Shown: positions 34,809 to 43,290 of the stretch, in pieces
How positions within the stretch are numbered: position 1 is the first letter of the stretch
Layout of the letters: each line of letters begins with the position of its first letter
Assembly: GCF_003011885.1 (NCBI RefSeq)
Contig: NZ_PXXO01000001.1
Location: 248,001 to 312,000 of the forward strand
Source of the DNA: Cyanobium usitatum str. Tous
GTDB taxonomy: Bacteria; Cyanobacteriota; Cyanobacteriia; PCC-6307; Cyanobiaceae
DNA length: 64,000 nt
Reading direction: 5' to 3'
Position numbers and translations under genes: made by a program
Notes under the pieces: generated by a model
The model's database searches: none
The model's input: the letters and a program-made list of their open reading frames with translations, nothing else
What the model was told of the DNA's origin: nothing

Positions 34809-36436
34809 GGCTGGGTTGCCAGCAGGGCCAGGGCGCTGGCCAGGCTGTCGGCTTCTGCGGCTGGTTTGTCTTGGCGCCAGCGGGCGATGCGGGGGAAGCG
34901 CACGGCGATACCGCTCTTGTGGCGGCTGGAGCGCTGCAGCCCCTCGAAGGCCAGCTCGAACACCTGCAGCGGCTGCACCGCTCGCACTGGCCCGAAGCGC
35001 TCGCTGGTGTGGCTGCGGATCCAACGGTCGAGCGCGGTGATCTCGGCGTCGTCGAGGCCGGAGTAGGCCTTGGCGAAGCTCACCAGTTGCCCTTCGCCAT
35101 CCCACAGCCCGAAGGTGTAGTCGGTGAACAGGTTGGCGCGGCGACCGCTTCCGGCCTGGGCATACAGCAGCACCGCATCGAGGGTGTAGGGATCGCGCTT
35201 GTGCTTCCACCAGTGGCCCCGCTTGCGGCCGGCCAGGTAGGGCGATGCGAGGCCCTTGAGCATCAGGCCTTCGGCGGCAGCGCTGGCGGCCTGCTGGCGC
35301 AGCGGCTCCAGCTGCTCCCAGGCCGTGAGGGGTAGGAGGGGGGATAGGCGCAGGAGCCCGGCTGCCGGGGTGGGTGTCGTTTCAGACAGTTCTTGGAGCA
35401 GCTCCTCCAGGGCAGCACGGCGCTGGCTCAGGGGTGCCTGGCGCAGGTCGTCGCCCCCCAGCTCCAGCAGGTCGTAGGCCACGAAGGCCGCCGGACACTC
35501 GGCCAGCAGCTTGCGCCCTGGCGCCTTGCGGCCCAGGCGGCGCTGCAGCTGGGCGAAGGGGGCGGGCTGGTCGGAGCCGGGGGGCCACACCAGGATCTCG
35601 CCATCGAGCACGCTGCCGTTGGCCAGGCACCCTGCCGCTGCGAGCAATTCGGGGAAGGCGGCACCGATTAATTCTTCGCCGCGGCTCCATAAAAAAACCT
35701 CGTTGGCGCGGCGGATCAGCTGGCCACGGATGCCGTCGAACTTCCACTCCGCTTGCCAGTCGCTGGCGGGGCCGGCCGGCTGCTGCTCCAAGGGCGATGC
35801 CAGGTAGAAGGGGTAGGGGTGGCTGGGCACCGCTTCGGCTCCATTGGCTGGGGCCAGCAGGGCGGTGAGGGCGGCAGCACCGGGCTTGAAGCCGCCCATC
35901 AGCCGGTGCTGCAGCTGCGCTTCCTCCAGCCCGCTGAGGCGTGCCAGGGCGCGCACCACCAGCCCCTGGGCCACGCCCACCCGCAGGCCACCGGTGAGCA
36001 ACTTGTTGGCTACCAGCAGTTCGGATCTGCTGAGGCCCCGCCAAAGCTGCCGCACCGCTTCTGCCTGCTCGCTGCCCTCTAAGGCGGCGGCGGCCGGCAG
36101 CAGCTGCTCCATCCAGTGCTGCAGGGAGTGCTGCAGGGGTTGGCTCGCCCCAGCTCCCACCTGGGCCCAGAGCAGGGTGATCGTTTCGGCCGAATCACCA
36201 ACGTGGGCGTAGCAGTCGTCGAATAACCACTCCGGCAGGGGGGATTCCTCCAGGCAGATCTGGCGCAGCCGCCGTCCGGTGATCAGGCGCTTGCCCTGCT
36301 TGCCCAGCAGCACGTGCAGGGCCCAGGCGCCATCGGCGGCATCAACACCACTGAAGTAGGCGACGAGGGCATCCACCCGGGCCTGGGTGCCGCTGCTGGC
36401 ATCAAGGGCGCTGTAGAGATCGGCGAAGCGACGCAT
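34805..36436 (-). CDS. ATP-dependent DNA ligase (damage-response type)
   Basis: 543 residues. An N-terminal helical domain (1-200) is followed by the nucleotidyltransferase core with the AMP-accepting lysine in AEWKFDGIRGQLI (motif I), FLWSRGEELIGAAFPEL, LDGEILVW (motif III), FVAYDLLELGGDDLR, EGLMLKGLASPY and HWWKHKRD (motif V). A C-terminal OB domain ends GIAVRFPRIARWR. NAD-dependent LigA does replication; this enzyme is tied to the repair helicase and exonuclease. Operon order: exonuclease, ligase, helicase. Confidence 0.95.
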   Translation of the reverse strand: MRRFADLYSALDASSGTQARVDALVAYFSGVDAADGAWALHVLLGKQGKRLITGRRLRQICLEESPLPEWLFDDCYAHVGDSAETITLLWAQVGAGASQPLQHSLQHWMEQLLPAAAALEGSEQAEAVRQLWRGLSRSELLVANKLLTGGLRVGVAQGLVVRALARLSGLEEAQLQHRLMGGFKPGAAALTALLAPANGAEAVPSHPYPFYLASPLEQQPAGPASDWQAEWKFDGIRGQLIRRANEVFLWSRGEELIGAAFPELLAAAGCLANGSVLDGEILVWPPGSDQPAPFAQLQRRLGRKAPGRKLLAECPAAFVAYDLLELGGDDLRQAPLSQRRAALEELLQELSETTPTPAAGLLRLSPLLPLTAWEQLEPLRQQAASAAAEGLMLKGLASPYLAGRKRGHWWKHKRDPYTLDAVLLYAQAGSGRRANLFTDYTFGLWDGEGQLVSFAKAYSGLDDAEITALDRWIRSHTSERFGPVRAVQPLQVFELAFEGLQRSSRHKSGIAVRFPRIARWRQDKPAAEADSLASALALLATQP

Positions 36437-36443
36437 GCCGGTC

Positions 36444-37457
36444 TCAGCCCGCCAGCGGTTCGGCGCTGATCCCTTCCACCTCGCTCAGGTAGCGGGCCAG
36501 GCCGTCGCTGTTGCCGTGGGTCACGTACACCTGCCGGGCGCAGCTCTGCTGCACGCTCTGGATCAGGCCGGGCCAGTCGGCGTGGTCGCTCATCACGAAG
36601 CCCCGCTCATACCCCCGGCGGCGGCGGGCGCCACGCACCGCCATCCAGCCGCTCACGAAGGCCGCTTGCGGCAGCTTGAATCGCTTCATCCACACCGAGC
36701 GGTGGGCTGAGGGCGGCGCAATCACAAGCCGGCCCGCCAGGGATTCCCCTTTAGCGATTGCGCTCACCGGCAGGGTGGGCGGCAGCCGCACCCCCGCCTC
36801 CCGGTAGGCCGGCATCAGGGCCTCCACGGCGCCGTGCAGCAGGATCTCGTTGCCTTCCGCGCCGGGCTGCCCTGGCTCCCCCACCCCAATGGCGGCTAGC
36901 TCCGCCAGCAGCCGCTGGGCCTTGCCGAAGGCATAGGCAAACAGGATCGACGGCCGCTCCGGTGCTCCCTGCCACCAGCTCAGGATCTCGCCGGCCACCT
37001 CGGCGCCGCTCTGCCAGCGATAGATCGGCAGGCCGAAGGTGGCCTCAGTAATAAATACGTCTGCCTGCACCGGCTCAAACGGGGAGCAGCTGGGGTCGGC
37101 GCAGCGCTTGTAGTCGCCGCTCACCAGCCAGCTCTCACCGCCCGCCTCCAGTCGGATCTGGGCGCTGCCCAGCACATGCCCGGCGCTGTGAAACGACACC
37201 CGGGCCTCCCCAATGCGATGGGCGGCGCCGTAGTCGACCGGGATCAGGTTGATCGTGGCCCCCAGGCGTTGCCGCAGGATCGCTTCGCTGGCGCCCACCG
37301 CCCAATATTCGCCGCAGCCGGGCCGGGCGTGGTCGGCGTGGGCGTGGGTGATCAGGGCCCGGGGCACCGGCCCCACGGGGTCTATCCAGGCCGCCGCCGC
37401 CCGGCAGTAGAGCCCCTGGGGGGTGTGCTCCAGCAGGCTGCCGGTGGGGAGGGGCAT
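36444..37457 (-). CDS. ligase-associated DNA damage response exonuclease (MBL fold)
   Basis: 337 residues from the ATG at 37457. The metallo-beta-lactamase signature ALITHAHADHARPG, SFHSAGHVLGSAQIRLE (second metal His) and WLVSGDYKRCADPSC are followed by a beta-CASP-like part. This ends MSDHADWPGLIQSVQQ and VYVTHGNSDGLARYL. SNM1/CPSF73-like nuclease of the repair set. It lies 7 bases upstream of the ligase. Confidence 0.93.
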   Translation of the reverse strand: MPLPTGSLLEHTPQGLYCRAAAAWIDPVGPVPRALITHAHADHARPGCGEYWAVGASEAILRQRLGATINLIPVDYGAAHRIGEARVSFHSAGHVLGSAQIRLEAGGESWLVSGDYKRCADPSCSPFEPVQADVFITEATFGLPIYRWQSGAEVAGEILSWWQGAPERPSILFAYAFGKAQRLLAELAAIGVGEPGQPGAEGNEILLHGAVEALMPAYREAGVRLPPTLPVSAIAKGESLAGRLVIAPPSAHRSVWMKRFKLPQAAFVSGWMAVRGARRRRGYERGFVMSDHADWPGLIQSVQQSCARQVYVTHGNSDGLARYLSEVEGISAEPLAG

Positions 37458-37470
37458 GGCTAGGAGGTGC

Positions 37471-38427
37471 TCAGGTTTCGTCCCAAAGGGTCTGCAGCGA
37501 CCAGGGGCCCCCCTCCAGCAGCCAGAACGATCCATCCACCAGGCGGCGCTGCTGATCCAGCGCGGCGATCCGCTCGAGATCGGCCGGTGTGAGTGTGATC
37601 TCAGCTGCCGCCAGGTTTTCCAGCAGCCGGGCCGGACGCACCGATTTGGGAATGGTGGAGATGCCGCTCTGCAGCTGCCAGGCGATCAGCACCTGGGCGG
37701 GGCTGCAGCCATGCTCCGCGGCGATCGCGCCGATCAATGGGTTTTCCAGCAGAACCGGTTCATCGGCGCCCTTGAGGGCGGCGGGCCGGTCCTGGGAGCC
37801 GAGCGGCGAGTAGGCGGTGAGGTGCACGCCCTCGGCTGCGCAGTCGGCCACCAGGCCCGGCTGTTGCAGCAGGGGGTGCCGTTCCACCTGATTCACCTCC
37901 GGCCGGATCCGGCAGTGGGCCAGGAGGTCGTGCAGCTTGCGGCTGGAGAAATTGCTCACGCCGATGTGGCGCGTGAGGCCCGCCTCCATGGCCGCTTCCA
38001 TCCCCTCCCAGGTGGATTCGAGCGGCACCTGCGCCGGTGGCAGCAGGTCAGAGCCGCTGGTGGGAAAGGCCACGCCCGGCTTGATCGGCACCGGCCAGTG
38101 GATCAGGTAGAGATCAAGCCACGCCAGGCCCAGATCGGAGAGGGTGCGGCGCAGCGCCGCTGCGACGTTTTCGCGTCCATGGGCATTGCACCAGAGCTTG
38201 GAGGTGATCCACAGCTCCTCCCGCTTCACCTCGCCGGCTTCGATGGCGCCGCGGAGAGCCTCGCCCACCTCTGGCTCGTTGCCGTAAACGCTGGCACAGT
38301 CGATGTGGCGGTAGCCCAGCCGAATGGCCTCCCGCACCGCGGCCCCCACTTCCCCCGGAGCCGATTTCCAGGTGCCAAGCCCAAGCAGGGGCATGGAGTC
38401 GCCATTGGCGAAGGTGGCAGTGCGCAT
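37471..38427 (-). CDS. aldo/keto reductase
   Basis: 318 residues, TIM-barrel NADPH oxidoreductase. The catalytic tetrad is visible: Asp and Tyr in RHIDCASVYGNE, Lys in LWITSKLWCN and His in LYLIHWPVP. The cofactor site is ISTIPKSVRPARLLENL. The substrate is not deducible. It precedes the exonuclease by 13 bases and may share its transcript. Confidence 0.93.
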   Translation of the reverse strand: MRTATFANGDSMPLLGLGTWKSAPGEVGAAVREAIRLGYRHIDCASVYGNEPEVGEALRGAIEAGEVKREELWITSKLWCNAHGRENVAAALRRTLSDLGLAWLDLYLIHWPVPIKPGVAFPTSGSDLLPPAQVPLESTWEGMEAAMEAGLTRHIGVSNFSSRKLHDLLAHCRIRPEVNQVERHPLLQQPGLVADCAAEGVHLTAYSPLGSQDRPAALKGADEPVLLENPLIGAIAAEHGCSPAQVLIAWQLQSGISTIPKSVRPARLLENLAAAEITLTPADLERIAALDQQRRLVDGSFWLLEGGPWSLQTLWDET

Positions 38428-38492
38428 GGGGGCACTTTAGGGAGCCTTGCCTAAGGCGAACTCTCTGTTTAGGCATCTGCCCTGGCGGCGGC

Positions 38493-39446
38493 TCAGCGGC
38501 TCATGGCCAACATCTTTTCGATCGGTGCCAGGGCCCTTAGCCGCAGCGCCTCATCCATCACGATTTCTGGTTCCATTCGATCGAGGCACTGCCACACCTT
38601 TTCCAGGGTGTTTAGCCGCATGTAGGGGCAGGCGTTGCAGCTGCAGCCGTCGGCGCCGGGCACCTCGAAAAAGGTCTTTTGGGGCAGTTTCAGCCGCATC
38701 TGGTGCAAGATCCCCGGCTCGGTGAGCACGATGAAGGTGGTGGCGGGGCTCTGCTCTGCTTGACGCAAAAGGGCGCTGGTGGAGCCGATGAAGTCGGCCA
38801 GGTCCAGCAGGTGTTGCTGGCACTCGGGATGGGCCAGCACCTCAGCCGCTGGGTGCTCGAGCTTCAGCTGCAGCAGGGCTTGTTCGCTGAAGGTCTCATG
38901 CACGATGCAGCTGCCTGGCCAGAGGGTGAGCTGGCGGCCGCTCTGGCGCTGTACCCAGCGGCCCAGGTTTTGGTCGGGGGCAAACAGGATCGGCCGGTCG
39001 GCTGGCAGCTGCTTCACCAGATCCACCGCGTTACTGCTGGTGCAGATCAGGTCGCTAAGGGCTTTGACTGCCGCCGAGCAGTTGATGTAGCTCACGGCGA
39101 TGTGGTCTGGATGCTCGGCGCGGAAGGCGGCAAACTCATCGGCCGGGCAGGCATCGGCCAACGAGCAACCGGCCTCCAGATCTGGCAGCAGCACGGTTTT
39201 GTCCGGGCTGAGGATCTTGGCGGTCTCAGCCATGAAGTGAACGCCGCAGAAAACAATCACCTCGGCGTCGGTGGCGGCGGCCTTGCGCGAGAGCTCCAGC
39301 GAGTCGCCGATGAAGTCGGCGATGTCCTGAACGGCTTCGTCTTGGTAGTAGTGCGCCAGGATCACAGCCTTGCGCACCTGCTTCAGGGCGCTGATAGCGG
39401 CGGGCAGATCTTGCGGTGCGTGGTTCTTGGTGGCGGTGAAAACCAA
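38493..39446 (-). CDS. nadA: quinolinate synthase A
   Basis: Condenses iminoaspartate with dihydroxyacetone phosphate to quinolinate for NAD synthesis, using a 4Fe-4S cluster. Cluster cysteines appear in [17 protein letters not shown], the central [11 protein letters not shown] region and [18 protein letters not shown]. Other landmarks are [14 protein letters not shown] and [12 protein letters not shown]. Length is 317. The start is TTG at 39446 with GAGG about 8 bases upstream. Confidence 0.95.
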   Translation of the reverse strand: MVFTATKNHAPQDLPAAISALKQVRKAVILAHYYQDEAVQDIADFIGDSLELSRKAAATDAEVIVFCGVHFMAETAKILSPDKTVLLPDLEAGCSLADACPADEFAAFRAEHPDHIAVSYINCSAAVKALSDLICTSSNAVDLVKQLPADRPILFAPDQNLGRWVQRQSGRQLTLWPGSCIVHETFSEQALLQLKLEHPAAEVLAHPECQQHLLDLADFIGSTSALLRQAEQSPATTFIVLTEPGILHQMRLKLPQKTFFEVPGADGCSCNACPYMRLNTLEKVWQCLDRMEPEIVMDEALRLRALAPIEKMLAMSR

Positions 39447-39493
39447 CCGGGGGCCTCAGCTGATGCAGGATGGCATGAGCCTAGGCAGCAGTG

Positions 39494-40396
39494 ATGGCGG
39501 TATCCGGCGGGGGGAAAAGGCTCCGCATTGCCATCGCCGGAGATCTGCATGGTGAATGGGACCACAGCGACCATGCGCTACTGGACTGCCTAGCCCCCGA
39601 TGCCCTGCTCGTGGTGGGCGACCTAAGCGATGGTCAGCAGCGGATTCCGTCCCTGCTGCGCCAATTGCCCATGCCTGTGGCCTGCATCCTTGGCAACCAC
39701 GACACCGGCAAGGACGCTTCTGGGCGCACGCTGCAGCACCAGATCAACCTGCTGGGAGAGGTTCACTGCGGCTGGAAATTGCGAGCCCTGAGCCCGCCGG
39801 ATCTGGCGGTGGTGGGGGGGCGGCCGGCCACCGCCGGCGGTGGCTTCAGGCTTTCTCGGGCGGCGCTAGCTGCCTTCGGCCCGGTGAGCTTGCAGGAGTC
39901 GGCCGATCGGATCACGGCCGCCGCCGCCACCGCACCCCCCGACTGGCCCCTGGTGTTGCTGAGCCATAGCGGACCCTCCGGACTCGGCAGCGATGCCACC
40001 TCCCCCTGCGGCCGCGACTGGAAGCCACCCGCCTGCGACTGGGGTGATCTCGACCTAGCCCTGGCCATCCGCCAGATCCGCCTCAATCGCCCGGTGCCCC
40101 TGGTGGTGTTTGGGCATATGCACCACGCCCTCAGGCGCGGCCAGGGGGATCGCCAAAGCTTCTGCCGCGATCGGGCCGGCACCTCCTACCTCAACACCGC
40201 CTGCGTTCCCCGCCACGGCACCGATGGCGCCGGCCAGGCCCTGCGGCACTTCAGCTGGGTGGAGCTGGTGGGCCAGGAGGTCGTGAGTGCCAGCCATCGC
40301 TGGTTTGGCCTGGGTGGTGAGCTGCTCTACGAAGAGCGCCTCTGGACTGCCCCCAACCCAGCCCCTAACCCAGCTCCCGAACTGGCGCCGTGCTGA
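39494..40396 (+). CDS. TIGR04168-type metallophosphoesterase
   Basis: 300 residues of the calcineurin-like phosphoesterase superfamily. RIAIAGDLHGEWDHSD (DxH), LLVVGDLSDGQ (GD), CILGNHDTGKD (GNHD), LVLLSHSGPSGLG and VVFGHMHHALRRG (GHxH) are all intact. The family is cyanobacterial and plastid and its substrate is unknown. A GTG one codon upstream (39491) is an alternative start. The end overlaps the next gene by 7 bases. Confidence 0.88.
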   Translation: MAVSGGGKRLRIAIAGDLHGEWDHSDHALLDCLAPDALLVVGDLSDGQQRIPSLLRQLPMPVACILGNHDTGKDASGRTLQHQINLLGEVHCGWKLRALSPPDLAVVGGRPATAGGGFRLSRAALAAFGPVSLQESADRITAAAATAPPDWPLVLLSHSGPSGLGSDATSPCGRDWKPPACDWGDLDLALAIRQIRLNRPVPLVVFGHMHHALRRGQGDRQSFCRDRAGTSYLNTACVPRHGTDGAGQALRHFSWVELVGQEVVSASHRWFGLGGELLYEERLWTAPNPAPNPAPELAPC

Positions 40397-41481
40397 TTTA
40401 TGCCTGCGTCAGTGCCCATGGTTTTGGCCATGGCTCCCGCACCGCTTCCGTTTTAACCGCCCTGCATGGGCTGCGGCCCCACTGGCGCTTGGTGTTGTCC
40501 ACGGCCCTACCTGAGGCCTTTCTGCGCTCCGCCCTGGGGCCCGTGCCCTTTGAACATCGCCCCTGTCGTTGGGACGTGGGCGTGGTGCAGGCCGATGCCC
40601 TAGGGGCAGACGCTGGGGCAACCCTGGCCGCCCTATCGGCCCTGGAAGCTGAGCTGCCCGCCCAGCTGGCGGCTGAGCAGGCCTGGCTGGCCGCCCAAGC
40701 GATGCCGCTGCTTGTGCTTGCAGACGTGCCCCCAGCGGCGGCGGCCTTGGCTCGAGGCCTCGGGGCGCCTCTGATCTGGCTGGCCAGCTTTGGCTGGGAG
40801 GCCATCTACGGGGCGATGGGTGCCGCTTTCAGCCCCTGGGCCGACCGTTGCCTGGCTGCCTACCGCCAGGGCGACCTGTTACTGCGCTGTCCCCTGGCGA
40901 TGCCGATCGACTGGGGAATTCCCGAGCTGTCGATTGGGCTCACCGCCGGTAGCCCCCGGCTTGAGCCGGGCAGCCTGGCCCGCCAGCTGCAGTTGCCGGA
41001 CGAGCGTGAGCGCTGTGTGCTGGTGAGTTTTGGGGGGCTGGGCTACGACCTGGATCCGGAGTTGCTGCAGCTCTGGCCCGATCGCGTGTTTGTTAGTCCC
41101 GATCCCCGTTTGGCCCAAGCTGCCAACTGCCGCCTGCTGCCTGCCGGGGTGCGGCCGCTGGAGGTATTAGGGCACTGCGCCCGCCTGATCACCAAGCCCG
41201 GATACAGCTCCTTTTGCGAGGCCTTGAGCGCCGGAGTGGGGGTGCATTTGGTGCATCGTGAAGGTTTTGCCGAAGCGCCAGTGCTGGAGGCGGCTTTGGT
41301 GCGCCACGGCTGGCACCGGCTGCTCAGCCAGGAGCAGGCCCGCCAGGGGGATTGGCAGCTCGACCAGCCTTTGCAGCCCCCCACTGGTGAGCCATTGGCT
41401 GGCCAGGGTGCTCTGCAGGCGGCCGAGGCGCTTGCAGCTTTTGAAGCGGGCTGTTTGTTTTATTCAAAAATTCAGGCGTAA
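40390..41481 (+). CDS. GT-B-fold glycosyltransferase-like protein
   Basis: 363 residues from a GTG at 40390. The N-terminal half YACVSAHGFGHGSRTASVLTAL has the Gly/His-rich loop of GT-B enzymes of the MGDG synthase and L-arabinokinase N-terminal type. The C-terminal half has VLVSFGGLGYDLDPEL, a nucleotide-sugar-type site LGHCARLITKPGYSSFCEALSAG and a base-contacting VHLVHREGFAEAP. No kinase domain is present. The donor and acceptor are unknown. Coupled to the phosphoesterase upstream. Confidence 0.8.
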   Translation: MLIYACVSAHGFGHGSRTASVLTALHGLRPHWRLVLSTALPEAFLRSALGPVPFEHRPCRWDVGVVQADALGADAGATLAALSALEAELPAQLAAEQAWLAAQAMPLLVLADVPPAAAALARGLGAPLIWLASFGWEAIYGAMGAAFSPWADRCLAAYRQGDLLLRCPLAMPIDWGIPELSIGLTAGSPRLEPGSLARQLQLPDERERCVLVSFGGLGYDLDPELLQLWPDRVFVSPDPRLAQAANCRLLPAGVRPLEVLGHCARLITKPGYSSFCEALSAGVGVHLVHREGFAEAPVLEAALVRHGWHRLLSQEQARQGDWQLDQPLQPPTGEPLAGQGALQAAEALAAFEAGCLFYSKIQA

Positions 41482-41666
41482 TTTACCTGGCTCACAGTGA
41501 TCTGAACTGTTCGCTGTAGTTGTTGACACTGGTGGACACCTGTGCGATTGGCACTAACTCCATCGTGTCTGGGCCGATTGATAGGCAAATTGGCTCGAAC
41601 AAATCTTTTCTACGCATTTCCAGATTTGGCCGCCTGCAGGCGGTCTGCCGTTTGATCCGCTCCGGT

Positions 41667-42416
41667 ATGACCTTGCCCAGCAACTGTTTTAGATCCGCCC
41701 TCGCCTTGGCTGTAGGACTGGGAGCCCTTTCCCTGACGGCTCCGGTAGCCCAAGCTTTTGAGGCCTCTCAGCCCAGCTTCCCAACGGCTATGGCCCTGCC
41801 CCTGCCCCCACCGCCGGTGCGGATCTTCGCGATCACCGCTGAGCGCCGCGCCCTGCTCAACACCATTCGCTACGCCGAAGGCACCTGGGCCGATGGCGAC
41901 GACATCGGCTACCGGATCATGTTTGGTGGCGGCCTGATGCCCTCCCTGGAGCGCCATCCCGACCGGGTGGTTCGCACTGCCCGCTATGCCAGTGCCGCGG
42001 CGGGTGCTTACCAGTTCATGCCCTTCACCTGGACCATGGTTTCGCGCTCCTTGGGAATCGCGGCCTTTGGCCCCCAGGTCCAAGACCAGGGTGCCATTTA
42101 CCTAATCCAGCGTCGTGGTGCCCTGGCCCTAGCTGATCAAGGCGTGTTCTCGCCGCTGCTGGCGGCCAAATTGGCCCCCGAGTGGGCCAGCTTCCCCACC
42201 CTCGCCGGCCGCAGCTTCTACGGCCAGCCGGTGAAGCGCTTCCACGATCTCAAGCGCTTCTACGACGACAACCTCAGCCGTCTGCGCGATCAGCAGCCCC
42301 AGTCCTTAGCCAGGGATGAAATCAAGCCCGCCTGTGCGCCTGCGGGCTCCTTGCGCTGTCAGCTCGAGGGGCTTGAAAAGCTGGGACCGCGCAGCCGCAG
42401 CCAAAACCCCGGCTGA
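41667..42416 (+). CDS. secreted lambda-endolysin-like lysozyme (GH104/GH24 type)
   Basis: 249 residues from the ATG at 41667. Signal peptide SALALAVGLGALSLTAPVAQA. The domain follows the order of phage lambda endolysin: LLNTIRYAEGTWADGDD (catalytic Glu in YAEGT), GYRIMFGGGLMPSLERHPDRVV, SAAAGAYQFMPFTW and AIYLIQRRGALALADQGVFSPLLAAKLAPEWASFP. Expected to cut peptidoglycan in the periplasm as a lytic transglycosylase. The 185 bases upstream hold a TTGACA at 41524-41529 and a perfect 14-base palindrome CCGCCTGCAGGCGG at 41630-41643. Confidence 0.88.
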   Translation: MTLPSNCFRSALALAVGLGALSLTAPVAQAFEASQPSFPTAMALPLPPPPVRIFAITAERRALLNTIRYAEGTWADGDDIGYRIMFGGGLMPSLERHPDRVVRTARYASAAAGAYQFMPFTWTMVSRSLGIAAFGPQVQDQGAIYLIQRRGALALADQGVFSPLLAAKLAPEWASFPTLAGRSFYGQPVKRFHDLKRFYDDNLSRLRDQQPQSLARDEIKPACAPAGSLRCQLEGLEKLGPRSRSQNPG

Positions 42417-42421
42417 AAGTT

Positions 42422-43243
42422 CTAACCCTGATCGGCATCCTTGAGCCTGGCCTTACCCACGGTGGCTCCGGCGATTAGGTAAGCGCCAAGAGCTGCGCCG
42501 AGGAAGGCCAGGGTGTTGCGGGCAACCGGCAGCAGGTCGTTGGTGCGGGTCAGGATCGGGCCCAGGCCTAGGGCGCCAAACAGGATCAGCCACAAAGGGG
42601 AGAGCAGCAGCACCCAGGCCCACTCCACCTTGCGACCCTCTTTGCGCGGATAGGAAGCGAAGCCCGCCACCAGGCCTCCGAGCATGGAAGTGGAGAGGGT
42701 GAGCAGCCACTGCTCGCGTGGCAGGCCTGGCACCACCTGGCAACCACCCCGCTCCAAACAAATTTCCACAGCTGCCAGGGCATCGACAATGGCGGCGTCC
42801 TGGCCGTTGTCGCGCACGTAGTACTGGTTGCCGAAGCGGGTCTGCAGCTCCACCCAGTAGGTGCGGGGCATCAGGGCAAACAGGGCATCACCCACGTTGA
42901 AGTTGAGCAGGTTGCCGCCGCGCTCATCGGCCACCAGCAGCAGGCTGCGTTCGTCGAGGTTCCAGAAGTCCTTCACCGCCTGGCCTGGGGTGCGGTCGTA
43001 TTGGGTGAGCACCCGCAGTTTCCAGCCGGTATCGGCCTCGAAGCGAGTGAGATTTTCTTCCAGGCTGATGCGCTGACCATCGGTGAGGGCCTTGGCCAGG
43101 TCGATCACCGGGGTGGGATGGTCGGGTAGGAGGTCGGGGTTGTCGTAGGCCTGGGCCGGCGCGATGCCCACACCCAGCCAGCAGGCCAACACCAGCAACA
43201 GCGACACCAGCGCAGGCAGCACGGCGTTCCAAGCGCGACCCAT
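42422..43243 (-). CDS. psb32: TPM-domain photosystem II repair protein Psb32
   Basis: 273 residues. Signal peptide LVLACWLGVGIAPAQAYDN. The TPM domain (about 40-180) carries VIDLAKALTDGQRISLEENLTRFEADTGWKLRVLTQYDRTPG and LLLVADERGGNLLNFNVGDALF. Two or three C-terminal membrane spans follow (WVLLLSPLWLILFGALGLG, LAFLGAALGAYLIAG). Matches Psb32/TLP18.3, which protects and repairs photosystem II. It converges with the endolysin gene, 5 bases apart. Confidence 0.85.
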   Translation of the reverse strand: MGRAWNAVLPALVSLLLVLACWLGVGIAPAQAYDNPDLLPDHPTPVIDLAKALTDGQRISLEENLTRFEADTGWKLRVLTQYDRTPGQAVKDFWNLDERSLLLVADERGGNLLNFNVGDALFALMPRTYWVELQTRFGNQYYVRDNGQDAAIVDALAAVEICLERGGCQVVPGLPREQWLLTLSTSMLGGLVAGFASYPRKEGRKVEWAWVLLLSPLWLILFGALGLGPILTRTNDLLPVARNTLAFLGAALGAYLIAGATVGKARLKDADQG

Positions 43244-43290
43244 ACACCAGCCTCAGCGAAGATGCATTCTCCCTGAGCAGACGTCTGAGC

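Noticed and set aside
34809-35210. N-terminal extension of the helicase frame
   Set aside because: This part is Arg/Pro-rich and lies inside the ligase gene; the ATG at 34808 gives an ATGA overlap and the normal family start.
37423-38454. 343-codon plus-strand open frame
   Set aside because: Antisense to the aldo/keto reductase, which has its full catalytic tetrad.
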